From: Flavimaribacter sp039888615
GTDB lineage: Bacteria; Pseudomonadota; Alphaproteobacteria; Rhizobiales; Rhizobiaceae
Assembly (NCBI GenBank): GCA_039888615.1
Contig: JBDQQS010000001.1
Length of the DNA stretch: 64,000 nt
Strand: one strand, 5' to 3'
Below are positions 17,250 through 24,987 of the stretch, one piece after another. The first letter of the stretch is position 1. Every line of letters starts with the position of its first letter. The notes under the pieces are model-generated. The model saw only the letters and a list, made by a program, of their open reading frames with translations. It had not been told where the DNA came from and did not search any database. Both the position numbers and the translations under genes were made by a program.

Positions 17250-17311
17250 GCTGTCCTCCAGCGATATGTTTTTTCGATGATGGACATCAGCTTGCAGCAG
17301 ATACAAGGCGA

Positions 17312-17340
17312 TTGACAACATACCCGGTAGTATGCTCCAA
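17312..17340 (+). promoter_or_regulatory. Candidate tetR promoter with TetR operator in the spacer
   Basis: A perfect TTGACA box at 17312-17317 is followed by the inverted repeat CATAC-CCGGTA-GTATG at 17319-17334 and a weak -10 position at 17335-17340 (17-bp spacing). The repeat fills almost exactly the space between the two boxes, the classical place for a repressor. It lies in the gap between the divergent halohydrin dehalogenase and tetR genes, so one site could control both directions. The operator reading is inference. Confidence 0.5.
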
Positions 17341-17421
17341 GCTGCAGTACGGTCAAGCCATGGGAGAAGAGGTCGTCGACGGACAAAAGATCGCGACCGC
17401 AAGGCGCCGTTGGGAGGAATT

Positions 17422-18078
17422 TTGAGCGCCACATCGGATTCCGAAACCGGAACAGCGCGGATACATCAGGAGGAAATCCTGGAGGCAGCAGCACTGTGTT
17501 TCATGGAACGCGGTTACAATGCCTCGAGCATCGACGACGTGGCGCGCCGTCTTGGCTCGACCAAGGGGCGTATCTATCATCATTACCGTTCGAAGGCGGA
17601 TCTCTTCGCCGATGTCTATCGCTATGGAATGGAACTGAACGCGGCCGCGATCAAGCCGCTATGCAGGGCCTATGACGATCCCATCGAAAAGCTGAAAGCG
17701 ATGGCGAAGGTCCATTGCCTGACGATGTTGAGGACGCGTCCGTTTCAGCGGTGCGTGTGGGAAGGCGTCTCATTGCTGATGCGCGGGGCGACGACGCCGG
17801 AGCAGCGCGAGACCCTGGTGGAATTGCAGGGTCTTCGCGAGTCCTACGCTGTCCGCTTCCGGGAAGTGATCGAAGGCGCCAAGGAGAGCGGGAAAGCCGA
17901 TTTCGAGTCTTCCGGCATCGCCACGCAAATTTTTCTGATGGCGCTGAATTCACCAATCTTCTGGTATTCGCCACGCGACACCGACGACGATGAACAACTC
18001 GACGAAATAGCCTCCCGTTGCACACGGTTTGCACTGCAGGGGCTCGGCATTGGGAAGGAGTATTTGCAGGATGTCTGA
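17422..18078 (+). CDS. TetR/AcrR family transcriptional regulator
   Basis: The 218-residue protein (from TTG 17422) has an N-terminal helix-turn-helix: EEILEAAALCFMERGYNASS, then VARRLGSTKGRIYHHYRSK with the recognition helix and the HYxSK turn typical of TetR proteins; the C-terminal domain would bind an inducer. The TTG is preferred because GGGAGG lies just upstream at 17412-17417; the frame is open to an ATG at 17332, which would add 30 Arg-rich residues outside the domain and would lie inside the predicted operator. It overlaps the acyl-CoA dehydrogenase start by 8 bp. An acyl-CoA or a related intermediate is the likely ligand. Confidence 0.85.
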   Translation: MSATSDSETGTARIHQEEILEAAALCFMERGYNASSIDDVARRLGSTKGRIYHHYRSKADLFADVYRYGMELNAAAIKPLCRAYDDPIEKLKAMAKVHCLTMLRTRPFQRCVWEGVSLLMRGATTPEQRETLVELQGLRESYAVRFREVIEGAKESGKADFESSGIATQIFLMALNSPIFWYSPRDTDDDEQLDEIASRCTRFALQGLGIGKEYLQDV

Positions 18079-19309
18079 AATGGACCTTGGGATCACGGAA
18101 CGTCTTCAACCGCTTCTTGAAGCGGTCAGAACAATGGTTACCGAAGAAATCCTGCCGCTGGAGGAAGAGTTCCTCGAGGAGGTTGGCAAGGGAGATCGCT
18201 GGACCTTTACGCCGCGACAGACTGAAATTCTGGAAGGACTGAAGAAAACCGCCAGAGACCGGGGTCTCTGGAATTTCTGGTTGACGGATTCGGACCGCGG
18301 CTACGGCCTGACGACGGTGGAATACGCCTATCTCGCGGAAGAGATGGGCAAGGCGCATCTGGGCGCAGAGGTTTTCAACTGTTCCGCGCCGGATACCGGC
18401 AATATGGAAGTGCTTGAGCGCTACAGCAGCGAGGAACACAAGGAAAAGTGGCTTGCTCCGCTGCTCGATGGAAAGATCCGCTCGGCGTATCTAATGACCG
18501 AGCCCGACGTCGCCTCCTCCGATGCGACGAATATCCAGATGAGCTGCGTCCGCGATGGCGACGAATACGTGCTCAACGGCGAAAAATGGTGGTCGTCAGG
18601 GGCCGGCGACCCCCGCTGCGCAATCTACATTACGATGGTGAAGACCGGCGGAGAGGACGAACCGAAACACAAGCGTCACTCGATGATACTCGTGCCCGCA
18701 GACACGCCTGGCGTCGAAAAGCTGAGACCGATGCAGGTCTATGGGCATGACGACGCGCCGCATGGTCACTTCCACCTGCGCTTTACCGATGTGCGAGTTC
18801 CGGCGGACAATCTCATTCTCGGCGAGGGACGCGGTTTCGAGATCGCGCAGGGTCGGCTTGGGCCGGGGCGCATCCACCACTGCATGCGCGCGATCGGCCA
18901 AGCGGAGCGCGCGCTTGAACTGATGTGCACGCGCGCGCTGCGGCGAGAAGCCTTCGGAAAGAAACTGGCGCAACTGGGCGCCAACTACGACATCATCGCA
19001 GAAAGCCGTATGGAGATTGAGATGGCGCGACTCCTGTGCCTGAAAGCCGCATGGATGATGGACAAGGGCGACCCGATAGCCGCGGCCCCCTGGATCAGTC
19101 AGATCAAGGTTGTCGCGCCCCGGGTCGCCCTCAAGATCACCGACGAGGCGGTCCAGATGTATGGCGGTCAGGGCGTATCCCAGGATACGCCGCTGGCGCG
19201 GGCCTGGACGAACCTGCGGACGCTGCGGCTCGCGGACGGGCCCGACGCCGTTCACCGCAGGCAAGTGGCGCGCACGGAACTGCGCAAATACACCCAGGAG
19301 CGCGTATAG
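18071..19309 (+). CDS. Acyl-CoA dehydrogenase (ACAD10/11-like branch)
   Basis: The 412-residue flavoprotein shows the acyl-CoA dehydrogenase layout: N-terminal helical domain, YLMTEPDVASSDATN and NGEKWWSSGA segments of the FAD/beta domain, and the C-terminal helical domain with QMYGGQGVS and RTLRLADGPDAVHRR. The last segment, with A-D-G-P where medium-chain enzymes have Y-E-G-T, is typical of the ACAD10/11-like group, so the base would be Asp. Start at 18071 is preferred (GGAAGGAG upstream). The gene overlaps tetR by 8 bp and abuts the next oxidoreductase. It would introduce the alpha-beta double bond into an acyl-CoA. Confidence 0.87.
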   Translation: MSEMDLGITERLQPLLEAVRTMVTEEILPLEEEFLEEVGKGDRWTFTPRQTEILEGLKKTARDRGLWNFWLTDSDRGYGLTTVEYAYLAEEMGKAHLGAEVFNCSAPDTGNMEVLERYSSEEHKEKWLAPLLDGKIRSAYLMTEPDVASSDATNIQMSCVRDGDEYVLNGEKWWSSGAGDPRCAIYITMVKTGGEDEPKHKRHSMILVPADTPGVEKLRPMQVYGHDDAPHGHFHLRFTDVRVPADNLILGEGRGFEIAQGRLGPGRIHHCMRAIGQAERALELMCTRALRREAFGKKLAQLGANYDIIAESRMEIEMARLLCLKAAWMMDKGDPIAAAPWISQIKVVAPRVALKITDEAVQMYGGQGVSQDTPLARAWTNLRTLRLADGPDAVHRRQVARTELRKYTQERV

Positions 19310-20293
19310 ATGAAGGCGATTGTCTGTGAAGACTACGGACCCCTCGAGGGTCTCGCTCTCAAGGAGATCGACGATCCAGTTGCGACCGGGACCTCTGTCG
19401 TGATCCGGCCAGAGGCGATCGGCGTCAATTACCCCGACGGTCTGCTCGTTCAGGGTCTCTATCAAATGAAGCCCGCCACACCGTTCATTCCCGGCATGGA
19501 AGCAGCCGGCGTTGTGGAAACCGTTGGTCCTGATGTCAAAGGATTCAAGCCCGGCGACCGGGTAGCGGTTCTCAATCAACTCGGCGCTTACGCCGAGATG
19601 GTGACGGCCGACCAGTCGGCTGTATTCCCGCTGCCGGACGGTCTTGATCCATCGGACGCCTGCGCCCTGCTCTGCGCCTATGGCACGTCTCATCATGCGC
19701 TCAAGCAGCGCGCGGAACTGCAGCCCGGCGAAACCGTCGCGGTTCTGGGCGCAGCCGGCTCCACCGGGATCGCCGCGATACAAATCGCAAAGGCCATGGG
19801 CGCCAGGGTCATCGCGGTTGCGGCCTCTGCGCGGAAGCAGGAAATCGCGAGGCAAAGCGGCGCCGACGAGGCCATCGGCTACGACAATCTCAAGGACGAC
19901 CTGCGCAATCTGACCGGCAACAAGGGCGTCGACGTGCTTTTCGACCCTGTAGGCGGCGACGCCTTCGACACGGCTTGTCGCTGCATGGCGCGCAACGGTC
20001 GCCTGCTCGTTATCGGCTTTGCCTCCGGAAGGATTCCCTCCCTTCCCGTGAACCTGACTCTCGTAAAGGAGTTCTCGGTGGTCGGGGTTTTCTGGGGTGC
20101 ATTCACCCGGTACGAGCCGGAAGTTTACGCAGACAACATGAAGGAATTGATCGGCTGGCGCATGCAGGGCACGGTCAAACCCTATATCGAGGGACGCTAT
20201 CCCCTCGCCGACGCTCCGGCCATTCTTAAACGCGTGCTCGATCGCGGCGCGACAGGCAAGATCATTCTGGTTCCGGAGGACACCCCATCGTGA
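19310..20293 (+). CDS. NADPH:quinone oxidoreductase-type MDR family protein
   Basis: The 327-residue protein belongs to the zinc-independent branch of the medium-chain dehydrogenase/reductases: GroES-like N-terminal domain (FIPGMEAAGVVETVG near 65-80), a Rossmann domain with the NADPH loop GAAGSTGIAA, and the VLFDPVGGDAF segment typical of quinone oxidoreductases. No zinc ligands are present. It would reduce a quinone, enone or enoyl substrate with NADPH. Its ATG follows the acyl-CoA dehydrogenase stop directly and its end overlaps the next gene by 4 bp, so a role in the same pathway, perhaps on an unsaturated CoA intermediate, is likely. Confidence 0.86.
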   Translation: MKAIVCEDYGPLEGLALKEIDDPVATGTSVVIRPEAIGVNYPDGLLVQGLYQMKPATPFIPGMEAAGVVETVGPDVKGFKPGDRVAVLNQLGAYAEMVTADQSAVFPLPDGLDPSDACALLCAYGTSHHALKQRAELQPGETVAVLGAAGSTGIAAIQIAKAMGARVIAVAASARKQEIARQSGADEAIGYDNLKDDLRNLTGNKGVDVLFDPVGGDAFDTACRCMARNGRLLVIGFASGRIPSLPVNLTLVKEFSVVGVFWGAFTRYEPEVYADNMKELIGWRMQGTVKPYIEGRYPLADAPAILKRVLDRGATGKIILVPEDTPS

Positions 20294-21327
20294 GCAGTTC
20301 CAACGACATGTTTGCATTGATCCAGAAACACGACGGTTTCTCCGGGACACGCGAAGGCCCGCAGATCGACGATCTGGGGCTTTATCTCGAAGCAGCGCGT
20401 ATCCCGACGCCGGAAATCGAGGACGGTCAGGTTCTGATCAAGGTCGCCATGGCGTCCATCAACCCTTCCGACCTTCACTTCATCAAGGGCGAATACGGCC
20501 AACCCCGCGTCAAGGGAGCGCCGGCGGGGTTTGAGGCCGTCGGCGAAGTCGTTTCAGGCAAGGGAAGCCGCGCCAAGGCGCTGGTTGGCCAACGCGTGGC
20601 ATTCACGGTGCAGACGCCAAACTCGGGCGCGTGGGCGGAATATGCCGTCACGCCCGCCACCGTTTGCATTCCGGTCCGCGACGACATGCGCGACGAGGAC
20701 GCGGCGGGACATATTGTCAATCCGCTGACCGCGTTGGCGATGTTCGATATCGCGCGCAAGGCTGGCGTCTCCAGCTTCATTATGACGGCGGCCAACAGTC
20801 AGCTTTGCAAGTTGATGACCGCGCTAGGCCGCGATCACGGCGTCGCTCCGATCTGCATCGTGCGCAAGGAAAGCCAAGTCGCGCATTTGAAGGAACTGGG
20901 CGCAAAGCATGTTCTAGTGACTGGTTCTGCGGATTTCATCGAAAAGGCGAAAGAGGTCATCAAGGTTGAAAAGCCGCGCCTCCTGCTCGACGCAGTCGCC
21001 AACCAGGTTTCGGCTGACCTGTTCACGGCAATGCCGACCGGCGCGCGCTGGGTGGTCTATGGCAAGCTCGATCCTGAGCCGCCCGTGATCCCGGAAATGG
21101 GTCAATTCGTCTTCATGCAGAAGCACATCGAGGGCTTCTGGCTCACGCGCTGGTTTATGGACACCACGCCAGAACAGCAAATGCAGGCGATCGCCGAGGT
21201 TCAGGAACGCTTCGTGTCGGGCAAGTGGCAAACGGAAGTCGACGCCGTGATTCGCCTGGAAAATGCAATGCGTGATCTGGTTCCGGCTTTACAGAAGGCC
21301 CACGCCAAGGTGATGCTGACACCATGA
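20290..21327 (+). CDS. Zinc-free MDR family dehydrogenase/reductase, MECR/ETR-like
   Basis: The 345-residue protein has an MDR fold with an N-terminal substrate domain (INPSDLHFIKGEYG) and a Rossmann domain in which the usual glycine-rich loop is replaced by TAANSQLCKLM, closer to the enoyl-thioester reductase style than to alcohol dehydrogenases. The start is GTG, overlapping the previous stop (GTGA). Two MDR proteins side by side with different cofactor loops suggest two reductive steps or a heteromeric enzyme. Specific activity cannot be assigned; whether it still binds NADPH is open. Confidence 0.8.
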   Translation: MSSSNDMFALIQKHDGFSGTREGPQIDDLGLYLEAARIPTPEIEDGQVLIKVAMASINPSDLHFIKGEYGQPRVKGAPAGFEAVGEVVSGKGSRAKALVGQRVAFTVQTPNSGAWAEYAVTPATVCIPVRDDMRDEDAAGHIVNPLTALAMFDIARKAGVSSFIMTAANSQLCKLMTALGRDHGVAPICIVRKESQVAHLKELGAKHVLVTGSADFIEKAKEVIKVEKPRLLLDAVANQVSADLFTAMPTGARWVVYGKLDPEPPVIPEMGQFVFMQKHIEGFWLTRWFMDTTPEQQMQAIAEVQERFVSGKWQTEVDAVIRLENAMRDLVPALQKAHAKVMLTP

Positions 21328-21362
21328 TTATAGAGACCGGACGAAAGGTCGTTCGATAACTG

Positions 21363-21385
21363 GGAACCGCGCGAGGAGCGGTTCC
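21363..21385 (+). promoter_or_regulatory. Stem-loop upstream of the Liv transporter genes
   Basis: A perfect 8-bp inverted repeat (GGAACCGC at 21363-21370 and GCGGTTCC at 21378-21385) with a 7-nt loop sits between the MDR gene and the first permease gene. No T-run follows, so it is more likely an RNA processing, stabilising or attenuating element than a simple terminator. Confidence 0.4.
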
Positions 21386-21411
21386 GACACGGGCTTGGGA
21401 GGGCCTCGGAT

Positions 21412-22287
21412 TTGGATATTTTGCAGCTTTTCGTAAGCGGCGCGGCAAACGGGTGCGTCTACGGACTGATCGCTCTCGGCTTTGTGCTGATCTACAAGGC
21501 GACGGAAGCGGTCAACTTCGCTCAGGGCGATTTCATGATGCTGGGCGCCTTTATCACGCTCGGCTTCAACAACGCCGAATACATGGATTTGCCGTTCTGG
21601 CTCTCTTGCATCCTCGCGATCGGCATAATGGGCTTTCTTGGATACCTCCTCGACTTCGTGGTGCTGCGACGCATGTTCGGACAATCTCAGGTCGCCGTTG
21701 TCATCCTGACAATCGCTCTCGGCTTCGTCATTCGCTTTATCGCGGGCGCCATTTGGGGACATGAACCGCAGTCCCTGGAATCGCCCATGACCGGCGTGGA
21801 AGTCCGCTTCGGCGGCCTTGTGCTTGGGTTGGACGAAATCGTCGTGATCGCCGTGACGATTATCCTGACGTTGACGCTGTTCCTGTTCTTCGCCCGAACA
21901 AAACTCGGCGTCGCCATGCAGGCATCCTCGCAGAACCAGCTCGCCGCCTACTACATGGGCATCCCTGTCAAAAGGATCCATTCGATGATCTGGGCGCTGT
22001 CGGGAATCGTTGCAACGATCGCAGGAATCCTGTTCGCTTCCAAAAGCTCAATCGATCCGAACGCAGGCCTGCTCGGCATCAAGGCCTTCGCGGCCGCTGT
22101 AATCGGCGGTTTCGGCAGCCTGCCTGGCGCGCTTCTCGGTGGCCTGATTGTCGGACTGATCGAGCCTTTTTCGGCGCGTTACATGCCGGCAGGTTATTCG
22201 CAAATCATGCCGTACCTGCTGCTTGTTCTGATGTTGTTCATCCGACCCCATGGGATTTTGTCCCAGGTCCAGACGAAAAAAGTGTGA
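21412..22287 (+). CDS. Branched-chain amino acid-type ABC transporter permease, LivH family
   Basis: The 291-residue membrane protein has the LivH pattern: GLIALGFVLIYKATEAVNFAQG at the N-terminal helices (first segment GLIALGFVLIYK), the motif NFAQGDFMMLGAF near residue 36, and the coupling region MGIPVKRIHSMIWALSG. The start is TTG at 21412, preceded by GGGAGGG; no better ATG exists. It opens a full Liv set (LivH, LivM, LivG, LivF) interrupted only by an acyl-CoA synthetase before the binding protein. Liv-type importers linked to CoA ligases often carry aromatic, dicarboxylic or side-chain acids rather than amino acids. Confidence 0.88.
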   Translation: MDILQLFVSGAANGCVYGLIALGFVLIYKATEAVNFAQGDFMMLGAFITLGFNNAEYMDLPFWLSCILAIGIMGFLGYLLDFVVLRRMFGQSQVAVVILTIALGFVIRFIAGAIWGHEPQSLESPMTGVEVRFGGLVLGLDEIVVIAVTIILTLTLFLFFARTKLGVAMQASSQNQLAAYYMGIPVKRIHSMIWALSGIVATIAGILFASKSSIDPNAGLLGIKAFAAAVIGGFGSLPGALLGGLIVGLIEPFSARYMPAGYSQIMPYLLLVLMLFIRPHGILSQVQTKKV

Positions 22288-22297
22288 GGCGGTCAGA

Positions 22298-23398
22298 ATG
22301 CGTTTTGTCTTCAAGACTTCCTACGACGCCGATATCAGAATGTTCAAGCATCAGTCGCAGGCCTTCTGGTACCTGCTGCTGCTCGTCGTCGCCATCGCCC
22401 TGCCCTTCCTGATCGACGACTATCTGATTGGCGAGGCCACACTGGTTCTGATTTGGGCGATCTGCGGCATGGGCCTGATGATTCTCGTCGGCCAGTCCGG
22501 CCAGGTCAGCCTCGGCCACGCGGCGTTCATGGCCGTCGGCGCCTATTCCAATGTCATCTATCAAACCCAGCTCGGCATCCCGTTTATCCTGTCGTTTCCA
22601 CTGTCTGGCCTGACGGCAGGCGTGGCGGGCGCCATCATCGCAATGCCGACGACCAAATTGCACGGCATCTATCTGGCGATCGCAACGCTCGCAATATCCG
22701 TGCTGGCGGAAGATCTGATCGTCATCCTGGAACCGATCACCGGGGGCGTAGGTGGAATTTTTGCGCCGGACATCCAGATTTTCGGGTTCCAGTTCAGCCG
22801 ATACGGCCATCCTGATGAATTGTATTGGCTCGTGCTCGTCGTCACACTCATCGTGCTTTATTTCTACCGCAACATTATTCGCTCACCCATTGGACGCGCC
22901 TTTAGCGCGGTGAGGGATTCGGAAGTCTCGGCAAAAGCCATGGGCGTCAACGTCGCCCGCACGAAAACGATCGCATTTGCAATATCCTGTTTCATCACCG
23001 GCCTCGGCGGAGCGCTGATGGGACATTTCGCAACCGTGTTCACAAACGAAACCTTTAACATCATCATCTCGATCACGCTTCTTCTGATGATCGTGGTCGG
23101 CGGGCTGGGTTCGATCCACGGCGCGTTTTTCGGCGCGATCATCATTGGCCTCCTGCCGCTTGTCATCGCGTTCGGCCGCGACGGTATCGCAAAAATGCTG
23201 GGGGTTGGATCGATCACGATACCCGGCCTAGAGACTGCGATCTTTGGAGGTCTGCTGGTTATCTTCATCCTGTTCGAGCCGCTCGGGATCTACGGTCGCT
23301 GGATCAAGATCCGAACCTATTTCTCGCTGTTTCCCTTCTACAGGCGCGACATGTTCCGCCGGCAGAAGAGCTACCTCAAGACGGAGCGCACGCGATGA
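22298..23398 (+). CDS. Branched-chain amino acid-type ABC transporter permease, LivM family
   Basis: The 366-residue membrane protein begins at the ATG at 22298, 10 bp after the livH-type stop; the open frame upstream overlaps that gene. It shows the LivM motif VGQSGQVSLGHAAFMAVGAY near residue 65-85 and the coupling loop MGVNVARTKTIAFAISCF. It partners the upstream permease. The C-terminus has a basic tail (FYRRDMFRRQKSYLK). The stop overlaps the ATG of the LivG-type ATPase. Confidence 0.88.
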   Translation: MRFVFKTSYDADIRMFKHQSQAFWYLLLLVVAIALPFLIDDYLIGEATLVLIWAICGMGLMILVGQSGQVSLGHAAFMAVGAYSNVIYQTQLGIPFILSFPLSGLTAGVAGAIIAMPTTKLHGIYLAIATLAISVLAEDLIVILEPITGGVGGIFAPDIQIFGFQFSRYGHPDELYWLVLVVTLIVLYFYRNIIRSPIGRAFSAVRDSEVSAKAMGVNVARTKTIAFAISCFITGLGGALMGHFATVFTNETFNIIISITLLLMIVVGGLGSIHGAFFGAIIIGLLPLVIAFGRDGIAKMLGVGSITIPGLETAIFGGLLVIFILFEPLGIYGRWIKIRTYFSLFPFYRRDMFRRQKSYLKTERTR

Positions 23399-24186
23399 GC
23401 CTTCTCGAACTCAAGGACGTGACCGTGCGTTTCGGCGGCCTGGTCGCCGTCAACGATGTCTCCTTCAACGTCGAGGAAGGCGAGGTCTTTGCGCTGGTTG
23501 GTCCGAACGGCGCCGGAAAGTCCACCGTGTTCAACCTGATTTCGCGGTTTTACACACCTGCAAACGGCGACATTCTGTTCGAAGGCAAGTCGATCCTCGG
23601 CACGGCGCCGCACGACATACCGGGACTCGGCGTCGCGCGAACTTTCCAGAATATCGAGCTGTTCGAACATTCCTCAGTCCTGCAGAACCTGCTCGTCGGA
23701 CGACACACGCATTGTCGCTCGTCCTTCCTGTCGGACATGCTCTTTACGCCGTTCGTCCGCGATCAGGAGCGCCATCACCGCGAAGCCGTCGAGCATGTTA
23801 TCGAGTTTCTCGACCTGCAGCCCTATCGCGACAAGCTGATCGCCGGGCTTCCGTACGGCGTGCGCAAGGTCGTCGAAATGGGGCGGGCTCTGGCAATTCA
23901 ACCCAAGCTTCTGTTGCTGGACGAGCCTGCTTCCGGACTGTCAGTCGAGGAAACCCAGGACGTCGCCTTCTGGGTCGAGGACATCAAGAAGGTCATGGGC
24001 ATCACGGTCCTGATGGTCGAGCACGACATGCATCTCGTCAGCTCTGTTTCTGACCGGGTTCTGGCGCTTGCCGACGGCAAGATGCTGGCGATCGGATCTC
24101 CCAAGGAGGTGCAGTCCGACCCCGCCGTGATTGAAGCCTATATCGGCGCCGACGATCTGACCGAACAAGAGGAGGCAGTCCTGTGA
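23395..24186 (+). CDS. Branched-chain amino acid-type ABC transporter ATP-binding protein, LivG family
   Basis: The 263-residue ATPase has Walker A GPNGAGKST (36-44), a Q-loop at ARTFQNIELF, Walker B LLLLDEPASGL and the switch His in MVEHDM. The signature motif reads LPYGVRKVVEMGRAL, departing from the usual LSYGxQR form, as is seen in some Liv-like ATPases linked to catabolic CoA ligases. It overlaps both neighbours by 4 bp (ATGA upstream, GTGA downstream). It works with the LivF-type ATPase to power import. Confidence 0.88.
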   Translation: MSLLELKDVTVRFGGLVAVNDVSFNVEEGEVFALVGPNGAGKSTVFNLISRFYTPANGDILFEGKSILGTAPHDIPGLGVARTFQNIELFEHSSVLQNLLVGRHTHCRSSFLSDMLFTPFVRDQERHHREAVEHVIEFLDLQPYRDKLIAGLPYGVRKVVEMGRALAIQPKLLLLDEPASGLSVEETQDVAFWVEDIKKVMGITVLMVEHDMHLVSSVSDRVLALADGKMLAIGSPKEVQSDPAVIEAYIGADDLTEQEEAVL

Positions 24187-24965
24187 ACATGCATTCCCCG
24201 TCTCTCCTCAAGATCGACAATCTCGAAAGCTTCTACGGTCCGATCATGGCCATCCGCGGGGTCAGCCTGCAGGTCCAGGAAGGTCAGATCGTGACTGTGC
24301 TCGGCGCCAACGGCGCCGGCAAGACGACGCTTCTGAAAACGATTTCCGGCGTGATGGATCCCGAAAAAGGCACCGTCCATTTCAACGGAAAAGCCATTGA
24401 AGGATCGGCGCCTGACGCGGTTGTGCGCGACGGCATCGTCCATGTGCCGGAAGGGAGAGAAATCTTTCCCATATTGAGCGTAGAGGAAAATCTGCGCATG
24501 GGCGCCTATACGCGATCGGATCACGCGGAAATCGAAAAGGATCTCGATCTCGTCTACCAGTACTTTCCAATCCTGAAGGAAAGACGCCAGCAGGAGGCCG
24601 GCACATTGTCGGGAGGACAACAGCAGATGCTGGCGATCGGCCGCGGTCTGATGGCGAGGCCGAAAATCATGCTGCTGGACGAGCCAAGCCTTGGTCTGAG
24701 CCCGTTGCTGGTCAAGGAGATTTTCTTGATCATCCGCCGCCTCAATCGCGAACAGAACGTAACCATGGTATTGGTTGAACAAAACGCCAAGGTTGCGCTG
24801 GATGTCGCCCACTACGGCTATGTCATGGAGCTGGGAAGAATTGTGATGAGCGGAGAAGCCAAGAAGCTCGCCCAGTCAAAGGACATACAGGAATTCTATC
24901 TCGGCGCTCACCAGGAAACGCAGCGCGGACAAAGACGCTGGAAACAGCGCAAGACCTGGCGCTAG
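24183..24965 (+). CDS. Branched-chain amino acid-type ABC transporter ATP-binding protein, LivF family
   Basis: The 260-residue ATPase has Walker A GANGAGKTT, signature LSGGQQQMLAIGRGL, Walker B IMLLDEPSLGLSP and a switch His replaced by Gln-Asn context (VEQNAKVAL) as in LivF proteins. The start is GTG 24183 in a GTGA overlap with the LivG-type gene. It ends in a strongly basic, Gln-rich tail of about 20 residues (GQRRWKQRKTWR). The acyl-CoA synthetase gene follows after 22 bp. Confidence 0.88.
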   Translation: MNMHSPSLLKIDNLESFYGPIMAIRGVSLQVQEGQIVTVLGANGAGKTTLLKTISGVMDPEKGTVHFNGKAIEGSAPDAVVRDGIVHVPEGREIFPILSVEENLRMGAYTRSDHAEIEKDLDLVYQYFPILKERRQQEAGTLSGGQQQMLAIGRGLMARPKIMLLDEPSLGLSPLLVKEIFLIIRRLNREQNVTMVLVEQNAKVALDVAHYGYVMELGRIVMSGEAKKLAQSKDIQEFYLGAHQETQRGQRRWKQRKTWR

Positions 24966-24987
24966 AAAGACAAGGGAGGACATATCG

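Noticed and set aside
16569..17432. A longer form of the halohydrin dehalogenase-like gene starting at 17432
   Set aside because: It would add 61 residues without homology, run through the divergent promoter and operator and overlap the tetR start. The ATG at 17249 has a good ribosome site.
18596..20350. A 584-codon minus-strand open frame opposite the acyl-CoA dehydrogenase and MDR genes
   Set aside because: Antisense to two clear genes, without ribosome site or recognisable domain.
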